Origin: Actinoplanes philippinensis
GTDB taxonomy: Bacteria; Actinomycetota; Actinomycetes; Mycobacteriales; Micromonosporaceae
NCBI RefSeq assembly: GCF_900113015.1
Contig: NZ_FONV01000036.1
Span: 1-39,176 of the forward strand
DNA length: 39,176 nt
Reading direction: 5' to 3'
A program made the position numbers and the translations under genes. Shown in pieces: positions 1-8,120 of this stretch. Below the pieces are notes generated by a model that ran no database searches, had not been told where the DNA came from, and saw nothing but the letters and a program-made list of their open reading frames with translations. The first letter of the stretch is position 1, and the number at the start of each line of letters is the position of its first letter.

Positions 1-2
1 GC

Positions 3-86
3 TGGACCACCGGCACCGCCTACGATCCCGCACAACACCGAGCCCTCCAACGACTCCTCAACCAAGATCAAACCGTGGCGGGTTGA
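3..86 (+). CDS. C-terminal end of a transposase-like protein (partial)
   Basis: The window opens inside an open frame that ends with TGA at 84-86. The last 27 residues include TGTAYDPAQHRALQRLL. The YDPAxHxALQR pattern resembles the extreme C-terminus of IS110-family transposases as I remember them, but the catalytic part lies outside the window, so the family is a guess. The stop is only 11 bases from the end of the convergent histidine kinase gene. If this is an insertion sequence, its right end lies almost against the kinase. Confidence 0.4.
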   Translation, partial: WTTGTAYDPAQHRALQRLLNQDQTVAG

Positions 87-97
87 CACAGGGCTGC

Positions 98-1291
98 TCA
101 TGCCCGCACCTGTGGATGGAACTTCGGGACCCGCATGCTCACCTTCGTACCGGAACCGGGTGCGGTCTCCACCACCAGACCGTGGTGATCGCCGAAGACC
201 GACCGCAGACGTTCGTCCACGTTCACCAGACCGACGTGCTGCCCGTCCTCGGAGTCCGACCCGTCCAGCGTGAACACCGCCGGATCCATGCCGACCCCGT
301 CATCCTCGACCGTGATGTGGCACTCCGCCCCTGCGTCGCGCGCCTCGATGCTCACCATACCGACGCCCGGCTTGCGGGACAGTCCGTGCCGGACCGCATT
401 TTCCACCAGCGGCTGCAGACACAGGAATGGCAGGCCCACCGGCAGCACCTCCGGCGCGATCTGCAGCCTGACCTGCAGCCGGTCACCGAACCGAGCCCGC
501 TCGATGGTCAGATAACGGTCGATCGACCGCAACTCCTCGGCCAGTGTGGTGAACTCGCCGTGCGCCCGGAACGAGTAGCGGGTGAACTCGGCGAACTCCA
601 GGATCAGCTCCCGGGCCCGCTCCGGATCGGTACGCACGAACGACGCGATCGCGGTCAGCGCGTTGTAGATGAAATGCGGGCTGATCTGCGCCCGCAGCGC
701 CCGGACCTCGGCCCTGGCCAGCCGCTCCCGCGACGATTCCAGCTCGGCCACCGCCAGCTGCGACCCGGCCCATCGCGCCGCCTCCAGCGTCGCCTGCACC
801 AGACCCGGGGCCGGTTGCCCGTCAGACACCGCGATCAGCACGGCCTTCGCCGCGCCACCGGGCCCGCCCAGCGGCGCGATCACCGCACCACGGGCCACAC
901 AGTCGACACGATCACAAACAAGATCAGACTCATTGAGTACGACCGAACGCTGCGCCCGGACAGTCCGGTGCGCCGCCGCGATCAGCTCCTGCTCATGGTG
1001 GGCGCCCCTGCCGTCGTACGCCAGGCATCTGTCCTCGTCGACGATCGCCAGGCCGACCGAACCGACAAGCGCCCGCAGATGCCGCACCGCTTTTCCGGCC
1101 GTCGCCGGCGTCAGCCCGGCGCGCAGCGGCTCGGCCGCCAGCACCGCCGTGTGCAGCACGTCGTAGGTGGCCCGCTGCATAGCCGTGGCGATCCCGCGCC
1201 GCGCCCGCAGCCGCAGCACCGCCACCACGGCCGCGGCCAGGGCCGCGAGCACGGCGACCACCGCCAATACGCTCCCGACCTGGCCGTTCAC
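98..1291 (-). CDS. LytS/YehU-type sensor histidine kinase
   Basis: This 397-residue protein has a GTG start with only a weak upstream G-run. One N-terminal membrane segment (about residues 6-27) is followed by a GAF-like sensor region (about 40-180) and a short coiled stretch. The kinase core is of the His_kinase (PF06580) type: RAQISPHFIYNAL with phospho-accepting His206, the N-box LQPLVENAVRHG with Asn298, EDDGVGMD near 329-336, and glycine-rich ends near 350-358 and 379-382. Kinases of this family usually pair with a LytTR response regulator encoded just downstream. Here downstream is the transposase-like tail at 3-86, so no partner is visible. The signal sensed cannot be told from the sequence. 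Confidence 0.9.
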   Translation of the reverse strand: MNGQVGSVLAVVAVLAALAAAVVAVLRLRARRGIATAMQRATYDVLHTAVLAAEPLRAGLTPATAGKAVRHLRALVGSVGLAIVDEDRCLAYDGRGAHHEQELIAAAHRTVRAQRSVVLNESDLVCDRVDCVARGAVIAPLGGPGGAAKAVLIAVSDGQPAPGLVQATLEAARWAGSQLAVAELESSRERLARAEVRALRAQISPHFIYNALTAIASFVRTDPERARELILEFAEFTRYSFRAHGEFTTLAEELRSIDRYLTIERARFGDRLQVRLQIAPEVLPVGLPFLCLQPLVENAVRHGLSRKPGVGMVSIEARDAGAECHITVEDDGVGMDPAVFTLDGSDSEDGQHVGLVNVDERLRSVFGDHHGLVVETAPGSGTKVSMRVPKFHPQVRA

Positions 1292-1367
1292 CCCGTGATA
1301 TTGACGGGTTCACGTCTCCCAGTCCAGCCCCACCGATTCGCCGCGGAGCGAAGCGGAGCCAGCGAGT

Positions 1368-2933
1368 TCAGTAGGCGCCCTTACGTTTGAGGACCACGCC
1401 GATCGTGCGCCACAGGATGCTCAGGTCGTAGGTGAGCGACCAGTTGTCGACGTAGTAGAGGTCCAGCCGGACCGCCTCGTCCCAGGAGAGGTCGGAACGG
1501 CCGCTGACCTGCCACAGACCGGTCATGCCGGGGCGCACCAGCAGCCGCCGCCGGACGTCGCCCAGATAGTCGCCGTCGTCCGCGGGCAGCGGGCGCGGGC
1601 CGACCAGGGACATCTCGCCCTTCAGCACGTTGATCAGCTGGGGCAGCTCGTCCATCGACGTGGCCCGCAGTTTCGCGCCGAACGAGAAGATCCGCGGGTC
1701 GTGCTTCATCTTGAAGAGCATGCCGTCGGTCTCGTTGAGCTCGTCCAGCGTGGCCTTGCGCTCCTCGGCGTCCACATACATGGTCCGGAACTTCCACACC
1801 CGGAACGTGCGGCCGTCGTGGCCCACCCGGGTCTGCCGGAAGAACACCGGGCCCGGGTCGGACAGCCGGATGCCGAGCGCGATGAGCAGCAGGATCGGGC
1901 TGATCACCAGCAGGCCGAGACCCGCCGCGACCCGGTCCATCAGGTTCTTCACCAGCCAGCCGGGACCGGACAGGGTCGGCTCCTCGACGTGCAGGAGCGG
2001 CAGGCCCTCGATCGGCCGGATGTGCACCCGCGGACCGGCGATGTCGGTCAGCTGCGGCGCGACCACCAGGTCGACACCGGTGCCCTCCAGCTGCCAGGCC
2101 AGGCGGCGCAGCTCACCGGGCTCGGAGCTGGCCGACCCGCAGACCGCGATCGTGTCCGCACCGACCTCGCGGACCAGCGACAGCACGTCGCGCCCGGCGT
2201 AGACCGGGACCGGCGTCTCGATGCCGCGGGCGGCCGCGAAACCGTCGGTCAGGTGGATGGCGACCGGGATCAGGCCGGCGGCCGGGCTGCGGGTGACCGC
2301 CGTGTAGACCTCCAGCGCCTCCGGCAGGGTGCCGACCAGCACCATCCGGTGCGCGCCGTGACCGGTGTGCCGGCGGGCCAGATGCAGCACCTGACGGGCG
2401 ATCGCGCGGCAGACCAGGATCAGGATCAGCGCGCTCACCGACACCGTGGCGACCGTGCCACGGGACAGGTCCGCCTTGGTGGCGAACGCGAGCAGCGAGA
2501 CGGCCGCGACGACGGTGACCGAGGCCCGGACGACCCGCTTGAACTCCTCGCTGCCCAGGCCCAGATAGCGCCGGTCGTAGGAGCCGTTGGTCCAGAGAAT
2601 GATCAGCCAGCCGAGCGGCAGGACGATGTAGGCGAAGAAGTTGAACAGCTCGGTGCCCTGCAGCGGACCCCAGGACTGGTTGAGGCCGGCGCGTGACTTC
2701 TCCAGGAAGGTGCTGGCGATCCAGCTGGCGCCGAGAGTGGAGAGCAGATCGAGCAGAACCAGCGCGAACGTGTAGGGGCGGTGCCAGCGCGACCGCCTGC
2801 GGCTCTGCCGGCCCCATGCGTTCCGCGGCACCCCGTTGCTCGGTGGCGGCTGCTCCTGCCACTCGAAGCTGTCGTACCGCACGGGTCTGCTCCGGCTGCT
2901 GTCGGTAGTTGGGCGATGCAGGCTAGTAGTCAC
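1368..2933 (-). CDS. Polyprenyl-phosphate sugar-1-phosphate transferase (exopolysaccharide initiation)
   Basis: The protein transfers a sugar-1-phosphate from a nucleotide sugar to undecaprenyl phosphate, the first membrane step of exopolysaccharide or glycan assembly. The GTG at 2933 is chosen because GGAGG lies 11 bases upstream; the frame stays open to 2993 with an ATG at 2954. The product is about 521 residues. The N-terminal half has several hydrophobic segments (CoA-binding-like WbaP/CpsE architecture). The C-terminal 200 residues form the bacterial sugar transferase domain (PF02397): DPGPVFFRQTRVG, VWKFRTM, MDELPQLINVLKGEMSLVGPRP and RPGMTGLWQVSGRS. The sugar cannot be told from sequence. 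Glycosyltransferases nearby (4033, 24383) fit an envelope-glycan role, but no complete polysaccharide operon is present. Confidence 0.93.
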   Translation of the reverse strand: MTTSLHRPTTDSSRSRPVRYDSFEWQEQPPPSNGVPRNAWGRQSRRRSRWHRPYTFALVLLDLLSTLGASWIASTFLEKSRAGLNQSWGPLQGTELFNFFAYIVLPLGWLIILWTNGSYDRRYLGLGSEEFKRVVRASVTVVAAVSLLAFATKADLSRGTVATVSVSALILILVCRAIARQVLHLARRHTGHGAHRMVLVGTLPEALEVYTAVTRSPAAGLIPVAIHLTDGFAAARGIETPVPVYAGRDVLSLVREVGADTIAVCGSASSEPGELRRLAWQLEGTGVDLVVAPQLTDIAGPRVHIRPIEGLPLLHVEEPTLSGPGWLVKNLMDRVAAGLGLLVISPILLLIALGIRLSDPGPVFFRQTRVGHDGRTFRVWKFRTMYVDAEERKATLDELNETDGMLFKMKHDPRIFSFGAKLRATSMDELPQLINVLKGEMSLVGPRPLPADDGDYLGDVRRRLLVRPGMTGLWQVSGRSDLSWDEAVRLDLYYVDNWSLTYDLSILWRTIGVVLKRKGAY

Positions 2934-3130
2934 TCCGCCTACGTCCTCCCGCATCCGGAAAAAGATTACGCACCGCCACGACCTTGGGATCATCGGCGGG
3001 TCCGCCGATACCCGTTCGCGTCAAGACGGTTGCCAGGGACCGGGCCACTATACCGATGGATCGGCCGGAGAGAAGGTGACGTGACGGCGGCAATCGCGAT
3101 GTATACGTACTGTCATCATCCGGTAGCGGT

Positions 3131-3991
3131 TCACCGGACCAGCTTGGACAGCCGGCGGTCCGCCAGCGGTTTCCCTCCGGTTTGGCAGGTCGCACAGTAC
3201 TGCAAGCTCTTGTCCGCGAACGACACCTCACGCACCGTGTCGCCGCAGACCGGGCAGGGCAGGCCGGTCCGGGCGTGCACCCGCATACCGGCGCGTTTCT
3301 CGGCCTTGAGCTCGGCCGCTTTCTGCCCCACCGACCGCTCCACCGCGTCGGTCTCGATCGCGCGCATCGCCTGGTACAGCGTGGTGATCTGCTCGTCGGT
3401 CAGTTTTCCGGTCAGTGCGAAAGGGGACAGTTTCGCCGCATGCAGGATCTCGTCGGAGTACGCGTTGCCGATCCCGGCGAGCACCTCCTGATCGACGAGC
3501 ACCCCTTTGATCTGTCCTTTTCGCCCCCGGATGCGCGTGGCGAACTCTTCCGCGGACACCGCCAGCGCGTCCGGCCCGAGCCGGGCCACCCCCGGCACCT
3601 CCGACGGATCCCGCACCACATAGGCGGCGAGTGACTTCTGCGTACCGGCTTCGGTCAGATCGAACCCGGACCCGTCGTCCAGCCGCACCCGGATCGCGAT
3701 CGGGCCGGAGCCCGGCTTCAGCGGGGCCGGCGACTTGAACGACTCCCGGTAGTGCAGCCAGCCCGCCCGGGCCAGGTGCACGACCAGGTGCAGCTCGTCG
3801 CCGATGCCGACATCGAGGAACTTGCCGTGCCGGCCGGCGCCCGTGACGGCCATCCCGGCCAGCGCCGACGGCTGCGGATCATAGGTCTTCAGCGCGCTGA
3901 AGGAGGCGACTTCGAAGCGTTCCACGGCACGGCCGACCGCACGCTCACGCAGATAGGCCGCGAGCGCCTCGACCTCAGGGAGTTCGGGCAC
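3131..3991 (-). CDS. Fpg/Nei-family DNA glycosylase
   Basis: This base-excision repair glycosylase/AP lyase has 286 residues, a normal length. The GTG start is placed directly behind GAGGAG and gives the mature N-terminus PELPEVE with catalytic Pro2 and Glu3. Lys57 sits in GRHGKFLDV. The helix-two-turn-helix is at about 172-191 (AGIGNAYSDEILHAAKLSPF). The C-terminal zinc finger uses Cys246, Cys249, Cys266 and Cys269. The finger reads DKSLQYCATCQ, so the arginine that classical Fpg inserts into DNA appears to be lysine (K261), and there is a short tail after the last Cys. This places it among actinobacterial Fpg/Nei-like proteins of unproven lesion specificity rather than strict 8-oxoG Fpg. 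Confidence 0.93.
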   Translation of the reverse strand: MPELPEVEALAAYLRERAVGRAVERFEVASFSALKTYDPQPSALAGMAVTGAGRHGKFLDVGIGDELHLVVHLARAGWLHYRESFKSPAPLKPGSGPIAIRVRLDDGSGFDLTEAGTQKSLAAYVVRDPSEVPGVARLGPDALAVSAEEFATRIRGRKGQIKGVLVDQEVLAGIGNAYSDEILHAAKLSPFALTGKLTDEQITTLYQAMRAIETDAVERSVGQKAAELKAEKRAGMRVHARTGLPCPVCGDTVREVSFADKSLQYCATCQTGGKPLADRRLSKLVR

Positions 3992-4019
3992 CTCCTCACG
4001 GTAGCGTCTCGCCTCCCTC

Positions 4020-4032
4020 TAGGCTCCGCCCC
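4020..4032 (+). promoter_or_regulatory. Probable leaderless promoter of the GT4 gene
   Basis: TAGGCT matches the actinobacterial -10 pattern TANNNT and lies 7 bases before the ATG at 4033. There is no Shine-Dalgarno sequence in between. The geometry predicts transcription starting at or next to the A of the ATG. Confidence 0.5.
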
Positions 4033-5214
4033 ATGAAGGTGGTGGTGGCGCACAACCGGTACCGCGAGGCGATCCCCTCCGGCGAGAACGTGATCGTCGA
4101 CACGGAGATCGGCCAGTTGCGGGAGGCCGGCGTCGAGGTGGTCCCGTTCCAGCGCAGCTCCGACTCGATCGACGCGATGTCGGCGGCGCGCAAGGCGTTG
4201 CTGCCGATCTCCCCGGTCTACGGCGCCGCCGCCCAGCGTGAGCTCGCCACGGTGCTGCGTGCCGAACGCCCGGACGTGGTGCACCTGCACAACCCGTACC
4301 CCCTGCTCTCGCCCTGGGTGATCCGCACCGCGCACGCCCATGGCGTCCCGGTGGTCCAGACCGTCCACAACTACCGGCAGGTGTGCTCGTCCGGGCTGTA
4401 CTTCCGGGACGGCCACAACTGCCACGACTGCCGGGGCAAGCTGCTCGGCGTGCCGGCGATCCGGAACCGGTGCTACCGCGGCTCCGCCGCACAGAGCGCC
4501 ATCATGGCGACCACACTGGCCGTGCACCGGCCCACCTGGCGTTCGGTGGACCGCTACATCGCGCTCACCGACAAGATCGCGGCGCACCTCGTCGACTACG
4601 GCATCCCCGCCGACCGGATCGTGATCAAGCCGAACGGCCTGCCCGACCCCGGCACACCCGCTCCGCTCGGTGACGGGTTCCTCTACGGCGCCCGGCTCTC
4701 CCCGGAGAAAGGGCTCGGTCTGCTCCTCGACGCCTGGCGCCGGCACCCCGACGGCAGCCTCGGGCCCCTGCGCATCGCCGGTGACGGTGAGTTACGTCCC
4801 CTCGCCGAGGCGGCCGCCGCGGAACGCTCCGACGTCACCTATCTCGGGCCGCTCGATCGGGCCGGCATGACGGCGGCCCGGCAGGCGTCGGCGGTGGTCA
4901 TCGCCGTTCCGACCTGGGAGGACGTCCTGCCCACGGTGATCCTGGAAGCCATGTCGTCGGGGCGGGCCGTGCTCGGCACCGCGGTCGGCGGCATCCCCTA
5001 CCTGGTCGGCACCGGTTCCGCAGCAGCGGGCTGGCTGGCCGAGCCCGATCCGGCCGCGCTGGCGGCGGCCCTGCCGCTGGCCCGGGCGGGCGCCGCCTCG
5101 GCGGCCGTCGCCGCCCGAGCCCGCTACCAGGACCACTTCCACCCGGACGTTCTCACCCCACGCCTGATCTCCATCTACGCGGAGATGTCCAGCAGCCTCC
5201 CGGCCGGCCGCTGA
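4033..5214 (+). CDS. GT4-family glycosyltransferase
   Basis: This 393-residue GT-B enzyme resembles cytoplasmic glycosyltransferases that build cell-surface glycans. The N-terminal acceptor domain contains HLHNPYPLLSPWVI and VVQTVHNYRQVC, with a Cys-rich insert near 117-135 (CSSG...CHDC) typical of one GT4 subgroup. The C-terminal nucleotide-sugar domain starts with IVIKPNGLPDPG and has LSPEKGLGLLLDAW, the donor-site region VPTWEDVLPTVILEAMSSG and VGGIPYLV. It is divergent from the Fpg/Nei gene with about 40 bases between starts and is apparently leaderless. Donor and acceptor are unknown; the nearby sugar-phosphate transferase and CDP-alcohol operon suggest an envelope polymer or glycolipid. 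Confidence 0.9.
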   Translation: MKVVVAHNRYREAIPSGENVIVDTEIGQLREAGVEVVPFQRSSDSIDAMSAARKALLPISPVYGAAAQRELATVLRAERPDVVHLHNPYPLLSPWVIRTAHAHGVPVVQTVHNYRQVCSSGLYFRDGHNCHDCRGKLLGVPAIRNRCYRGSAAQSAIMATTLAVHRPTWRSVDRYIALTDKIAAHLVDYGIPADRIVIKPNGLPDPGTPAPLGDGFLYGARLSPEKGLGLLLDAWRRHPDGSLGPLRIAGDGELRPLAEAAAAERSDVTYLGPLDRAGMTAARQASAVVIAVPTWEDVLPTVILEAMSSGRAVLGTAVGGIPYLVGTGSAAAGWLAEPDPAALAAALPLARAGAASAAVAARARYQDHFHPDVLTPRLISIYAEMSSSLPAGR

Positions 5215-5307
5215 CCCCGGCCGGTCCGCGGAGCTGTCCCACAGCGCTCGCGGAAAGCCCCGGAAGCCAGCCGGTTCGGATCTTGGGCGGCCGGTTGCCC
5301 GGGCTGT

Positions 5308-5429
5308 CGCACGGCGTTCCTGACCGCCCCACGGCCGGCCGGGGCCTGGTGGCCGGGCCTGGAGCGGTCGCACGGCGTTTCTGACCGCCCCACGGCCGGC
5401 CGGGATCTGGTGGCCGGGCGTGGGGCTGG
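5308..5429. repeat. Two tandem copies of a ~61-bp GC-rich repeat
   Basis: The block beginning GCACGGCGTTCCTGACCGC recurs 61 bases later as GCACGGCGTTTCTGACCGC, followed in both by CCCACGGCCGGCCGGG and TGGTGGCCGGGC. The repeats fill the gap between the convergent GT4 and CDP-alcohol phosphotransferase genes. No coding sequence is supported here. The GGCCGGCC cores could fold, but there is no T-run. Confidence 0.7.
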
Positions 5430-5445
5430 TCGGAGAGGGCGAAGG

Positions 5446-6237
5446 CTAGGAACCCTTGAGGGAGGCCCGGCCGGCGAAGGCGATCGAGGCGGCCAGGAAA
5501 CCGCCGTTGATCAGGGTGAAGAGGGCCACGAACCAGACCGCCCACTGCGGGGCCACGGTCAGCACCAGGCCGGCCACGGCGATCACCGCGCCGTAGTCGC
5601 GGACCAGCTTCGCGGCACGGACCGGGAAGGACGTGCTGGTCACCATGCTGGCGGCCTGGGCGCCGGACTGCATCACCGAGGTGACCAGGTTGACCATCCA
5701 GGTGGCGGCGAAGGCGGCCAGCAACCAGGCGGGGGTGGCCGGTTCCTGGGCTTTCGCGGTCGCGGCCAGGGCTGCCACCAGGGACGACTGCACCGCCACG
5801 TCACAGAGCACGTCGAGGCGGCCACCGGCGGGGCTGGTCTGGCCGGTGACCCGGGCCAGCTGGCCGTCGGAGCAGTCGAAGGCGTAGGCGAGCTGCCAGC
5901 CGACCAGGGCGAGCAAACCGATCGGGGCGGCCCACAGCGACCGCTCGGCGACCGGGCCCGCGGTGGCGATCACGATGAACGACGCCAGGCAGCCCAGGCC
6001 GAGGTTGAGGATCGTCAGGACGGTCGGTGACAGGTGACGCTTGTGCGCGGCGACCGCGATCCGCGCCCCGATCCGCTGGCTGATGCCCTCGCTGAACAGG
6101 CCACCACCGCGGTTGACCGCGTAGTAGTCGGCGGCCGTCGGCGTACCCCGGAAGGGTGGGGAGGTCGAGGGCGGCGCCGCGGGGCCGCCCTCGGTGAGAG
6201 GACGGCCGGCGCCGTGGTCAGAGGGTCGCGATGACAT
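5446..6237 (-). CDS. CDP-alcohol phosphatidyltransferase family protein
   Basis: This integral membrane enzyme has 263 residues. It transfers a phospho-alcohol group from a CDP-alcohol to a hydroxyl acceptor, releasing CMP. The family signature is complete: D121xxDG125xxAR129, eight residues, G138, then D142 and D146, the aspartates that bind the metal and CDP. Several hydrophobic helices follow. The N-terminal 45 residues are Pro/Gly-rich and probably disordered. It is the last gene of a three-gene operon and overlaps the upstream dehydrogenase gene by 20 bases, suggesting translational coupling. The operon suggests its donor is made by the two upstream enzymes, perhaps a CDP-glycerol. Alternatives are phosphatidylinositol- or phosphatidylglycerol-type synthases; the context argues against plain housekeeping use. 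Confidence 0.9.
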   Translation of the reverse strand: MSSRPSDHGAGRPLTEGGPAAPPSTSPPFRGTPTAADYYAVNRGGGLFSEGISQRIGARIAVAAHKRHLSPTVLTILNLGLGCLASFIVIATAGPVAERSLWAAPIGLLALVGWQLAYAFDCSDGQLARVTGQTSPAGGRLDVLCDVAVQSSLVAALAATAKAQEPATPAWLLAAFAATWMVNLVTSVMQSGAQAASMVTSTSFPVRAAKLVRDYGAVIAVAGLVLTVAPQWAVWFVALFTLINGGFLAASIAFAGRASLKGS

Positions 6238-7279
6238 CGTTGTATTCGGCCAGCTTCTGCCGGGTCTGCTCCGGCGTCATGGCGAGGTGTTCCAGGATGG
6301 TGTAACGATCCGGGCGGGTCCGTGGTGCGAACTCGATGACCCGCACGAACTGGTCGGCGTCGAGGCCGACGTCCGACGGCGTACGCGGAAGCTGGTGCCG
6401 GGCCAGGCAGTCGGACATCTGCTTGAGCCGCCGCTCGTCCCCGCGCAGGAACGTGCAGAACAGCGCGCCCAGACCGGCCAGCTCGCCGTGCGACGCGGTG
6501 CCCGGGAAGAGCGAGTCGGTGGCGTGCATGATCTCGTGGCAGCCGCCGCTGCACGGGATGCTGGTGCCGGCCACCGCCATCGCCAGGCCACTGGAGATCA
6601 GCGCCTCGGCAAGGGTGGTGACGAACGCGTCGTCGGTCATGTCGCCGGGCATCGAGAGGACCGCCTCGGCGCCCATCCGGGACAGTGACGCGGCGAGACC
6701 GTCGACGGACTCCCCGCGCATCTCCCGGCCCAGCTCCCAGTCGGCGAGGGCGCTGATGTTGCTGACCACGTCCCCGATGCCGGCGCGGTTGACCCGGTCC
6801 GGGCCGCTCTCGACGAAGTCCAGGTCGACGACGACACCGAACGGGATGTGCACCCCGTACGACCCTTTGATGCCGTCGTTGATCAGGCTGGCCACCGGGG
6901 AGGCGATGCCGTCGTTGGCGAGGCTCGTCGCGACCGAGACCATCGGCAGGCCCCAGCGGCTCGCCGCGTATTTCGCCGTGTCGACGGTCTTGCCGCCGCC
7001 GATGCCGACCACCGCGTCGTAGTGGCCGCTGCGCAGTTTCGCGGAGAGCTCCAGTGCGGCGTCCAGCGTGCCGCCGGTGGTGACGAAGACGTCAGCGGAC
7101 TTGAGCGAGGGGCGGAGCAGATCGACGATCTGCTCGCCGAGCCCGGGGCCGACCACGACGGCCACGTCCCCGCCGGACGAGATGCGCCCGTCCTGCAGGA
7201 TCTTGCCGAGGTCGGCGACCGCGCCCCGCCGCACCTCGATGTGCAGCGGGGTCTGGACGCTACGGGCTAGTAGCGGCAT
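6218..7279 (-). CDS. sn-glycerol-1-phosphate dehydrogenase-like protein (AraM/EgsA family)
   Basis: This 353-residue protein belongs to the metal-dependent dehydrogenase family of archaeal G1P dehydrogenase and bacterial AraM. Such enzymes reduce dihydroxyacetone phosphate to sn-glycerol-1-phosphate with NAD(P)H. Visible motifs are the dinucleotide loop GIGGGKTVDTAKYAA (93-107), NDGIASPVAS (122-131), GIGDVVSNISALADW (168-182) with metal ligand Asp170, CHEIMHATD with His252, and TASHGELAG with His264. These fit G1PDH better than generic iron alcohol dehydrogenases. It overlaps the nucleotidyltransferase gene upstream by 13 bases and the phosphotransferase gene downstream by 20, so the three are one operon. 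The substrate is inferred from family; another polyol phosphate is possible. Confidence 0.85.
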   Translation of the reverse strand: MPLLARSVQTPLHIEVRRGAVADLGKILQDGRISSGGDVAVVVGPGLGEQIVDLLRPSLKSADVFVTTGGTLDAALELSAKLRSGHYDAVVGIGGGKTVDTAKYAASRWGLPMVSVATSLANDGIASPVASLINDGIKGSYGVHIPFGVVVDLDFVESGPDRVNRAGIGDVVSNISALADWELGREMRGESVDGLAASLSRMGAEAVLSMPGDMTDDAFVTTLAEALISSGLAMAVAGTSIPCSGGCHEIMHATDSLFPGTASHGELAGLGALFCTFLRGDERRLKQMSDCLARHQLPRTPSDVGLDADQFVRVIEFAPRTRPDRYTILEHLAMTPEQTRQKLAEYNDVIATL

Positions 7280-7998
7280 GCGATGTCCCGGGCCTTCGCC
7301 AGGTCCTCGTGGTTGTCGACCTCCACCCAGGAGACCTCGCCGATCTCGGCGGCCCGCACCTCGTTGCCGCGGTCGGCGTAGAGCTGGAAGCCGTCCTCGT
7401 AGAACTGGTTGGGGTCCTTCTCGAAGGTCGCCTTGAGCGCGTCGGCCAGCTTGCCGGCAGCGGACGCCTCGATGATGTTGGCGCCGATGTACTCGCCGTA
7501 CGCCGCGGCCGGGTCCATCAGCTTCGTGATTTTGGTGAGCTGGCCATCTTCATTGAAGACAGTCTTCATCTCCTCGTCAGCCAGCTTCTTAACAGTGTCC
7601 ACAGCGAGGAGGATGCTCGGCCCGCGCTGGGCGAGCAGGGTGTGCTCCACGCTGACCGGGTGGACGGTGTCGCCGTTCACCATGAGCGCGCCCTGGGCGA
7701 AGTGGTCCCGGGCGAGCCAGAGGGAGTAGGCGTTGTTCCACTCCTCGGCCTTGTCGTTGTGAACCAGGGAGATCTTCACGCCGTACTTCTGCTCGAAGCC
7801 CTCGACGCGCTCCTCCACCGCGCCGGCGCAGTAGCCGACGACGATGGTCACCTCGGACAGGCCCGCGGCCGCGAGGTTACGGAGCGAGATGTCCATGATC
7901 GTGGTCTCCCCGTCCACGGGGACCAGCGCCTTCGGGAGCGTGTCCGTGTACGGGCGCAGCCTGCGCCCGGCGCCGGCAGCGAGTACCAATCCGATCAT
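7267..7998 (-). CDS. LicC-like nucleotidyltransferase
   Basis: This 243-residue nucleotidyltransferase couples a phosphorylated alcohol or sugar to a nucleotide, releasing pyrophosphate. The N-terminus LAAGAGRRLRPYTDTLPKAL is the NTP-binding signature, MVNGDTV supplies the metal-binding Asp, and EEWNNAYSLWLARDHF resembles the NNxYSLYL stretch of phosphocholine cytidylyltransferase LicC. That points to a CTP-using, small phospho-alcohol-activating enzyme rather than a glucose-1-phosphate enzyme. GGAAGGA lies about 8 bases before the ATG. It is the first gene of the operon with G1PDH and the CDP-alcohol phosphotransferase and is divergent from the aminotransferase gene. The likely product is a CDP-alcohol (CDP-glycerol, CDP-inositol or similar), which is inference. 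Confidence 0.85.
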   Translation of the reverse strand: MIGLVLAAGAGRRLRPYTDTLPKALVPVDGETTIMDISLRNLAAAGLSEVTIVVGYCAGAVEERVEGFEQKYGVKISLVHNDKAEEWNNAYSLWLARDHFAQGALMVNGDTVHPVSVEHTLLAQRGPSILLAVDTVKKLADEEMKTVFNEDGQLTKITKLMDPAAAYGEYIGANIIEASAAGKLADALKATFEKDPNQFYEDGFQLYADRGNEVRAAEIGEVSWVEVDNHEDLAKARDIACRY

Positions 7999-8107
7999 GG
8001 GGTGGTTCCTTCCACTTCACGTGAGGGGTGCCCAGCGAGGATAACGGCATGTGTCCCATCCGTAGGACTCGCGAGGGGCACACGGAAAATGGTATAGACC
8101 CGGCTTC

Positions 8108-8120
8108 TAAGCTGTCGGGT
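8108..8120 (+). promoter_or_regulatory. Probable leaderless promoter of the aminotransferase gene
   Basis: TAAGCT (TANNNT type) lies 7 bases before the ATG at 8121 and no ribosome-binding site is present. TATAGAC near 8091 is an alternative -10 that would give a short leader. This supports 8121 as start rather than the open frame extending back to 8028. Confidence 0.45.

Noticed and set aside
83..1390. Long plus-strand frame opposite the histidine kinase
   Set aside because: It is the antisense shadow of the kinase gene; its sequence is Arg/Gln/His-rich without motifs and the kinase motifs are unmistakable.
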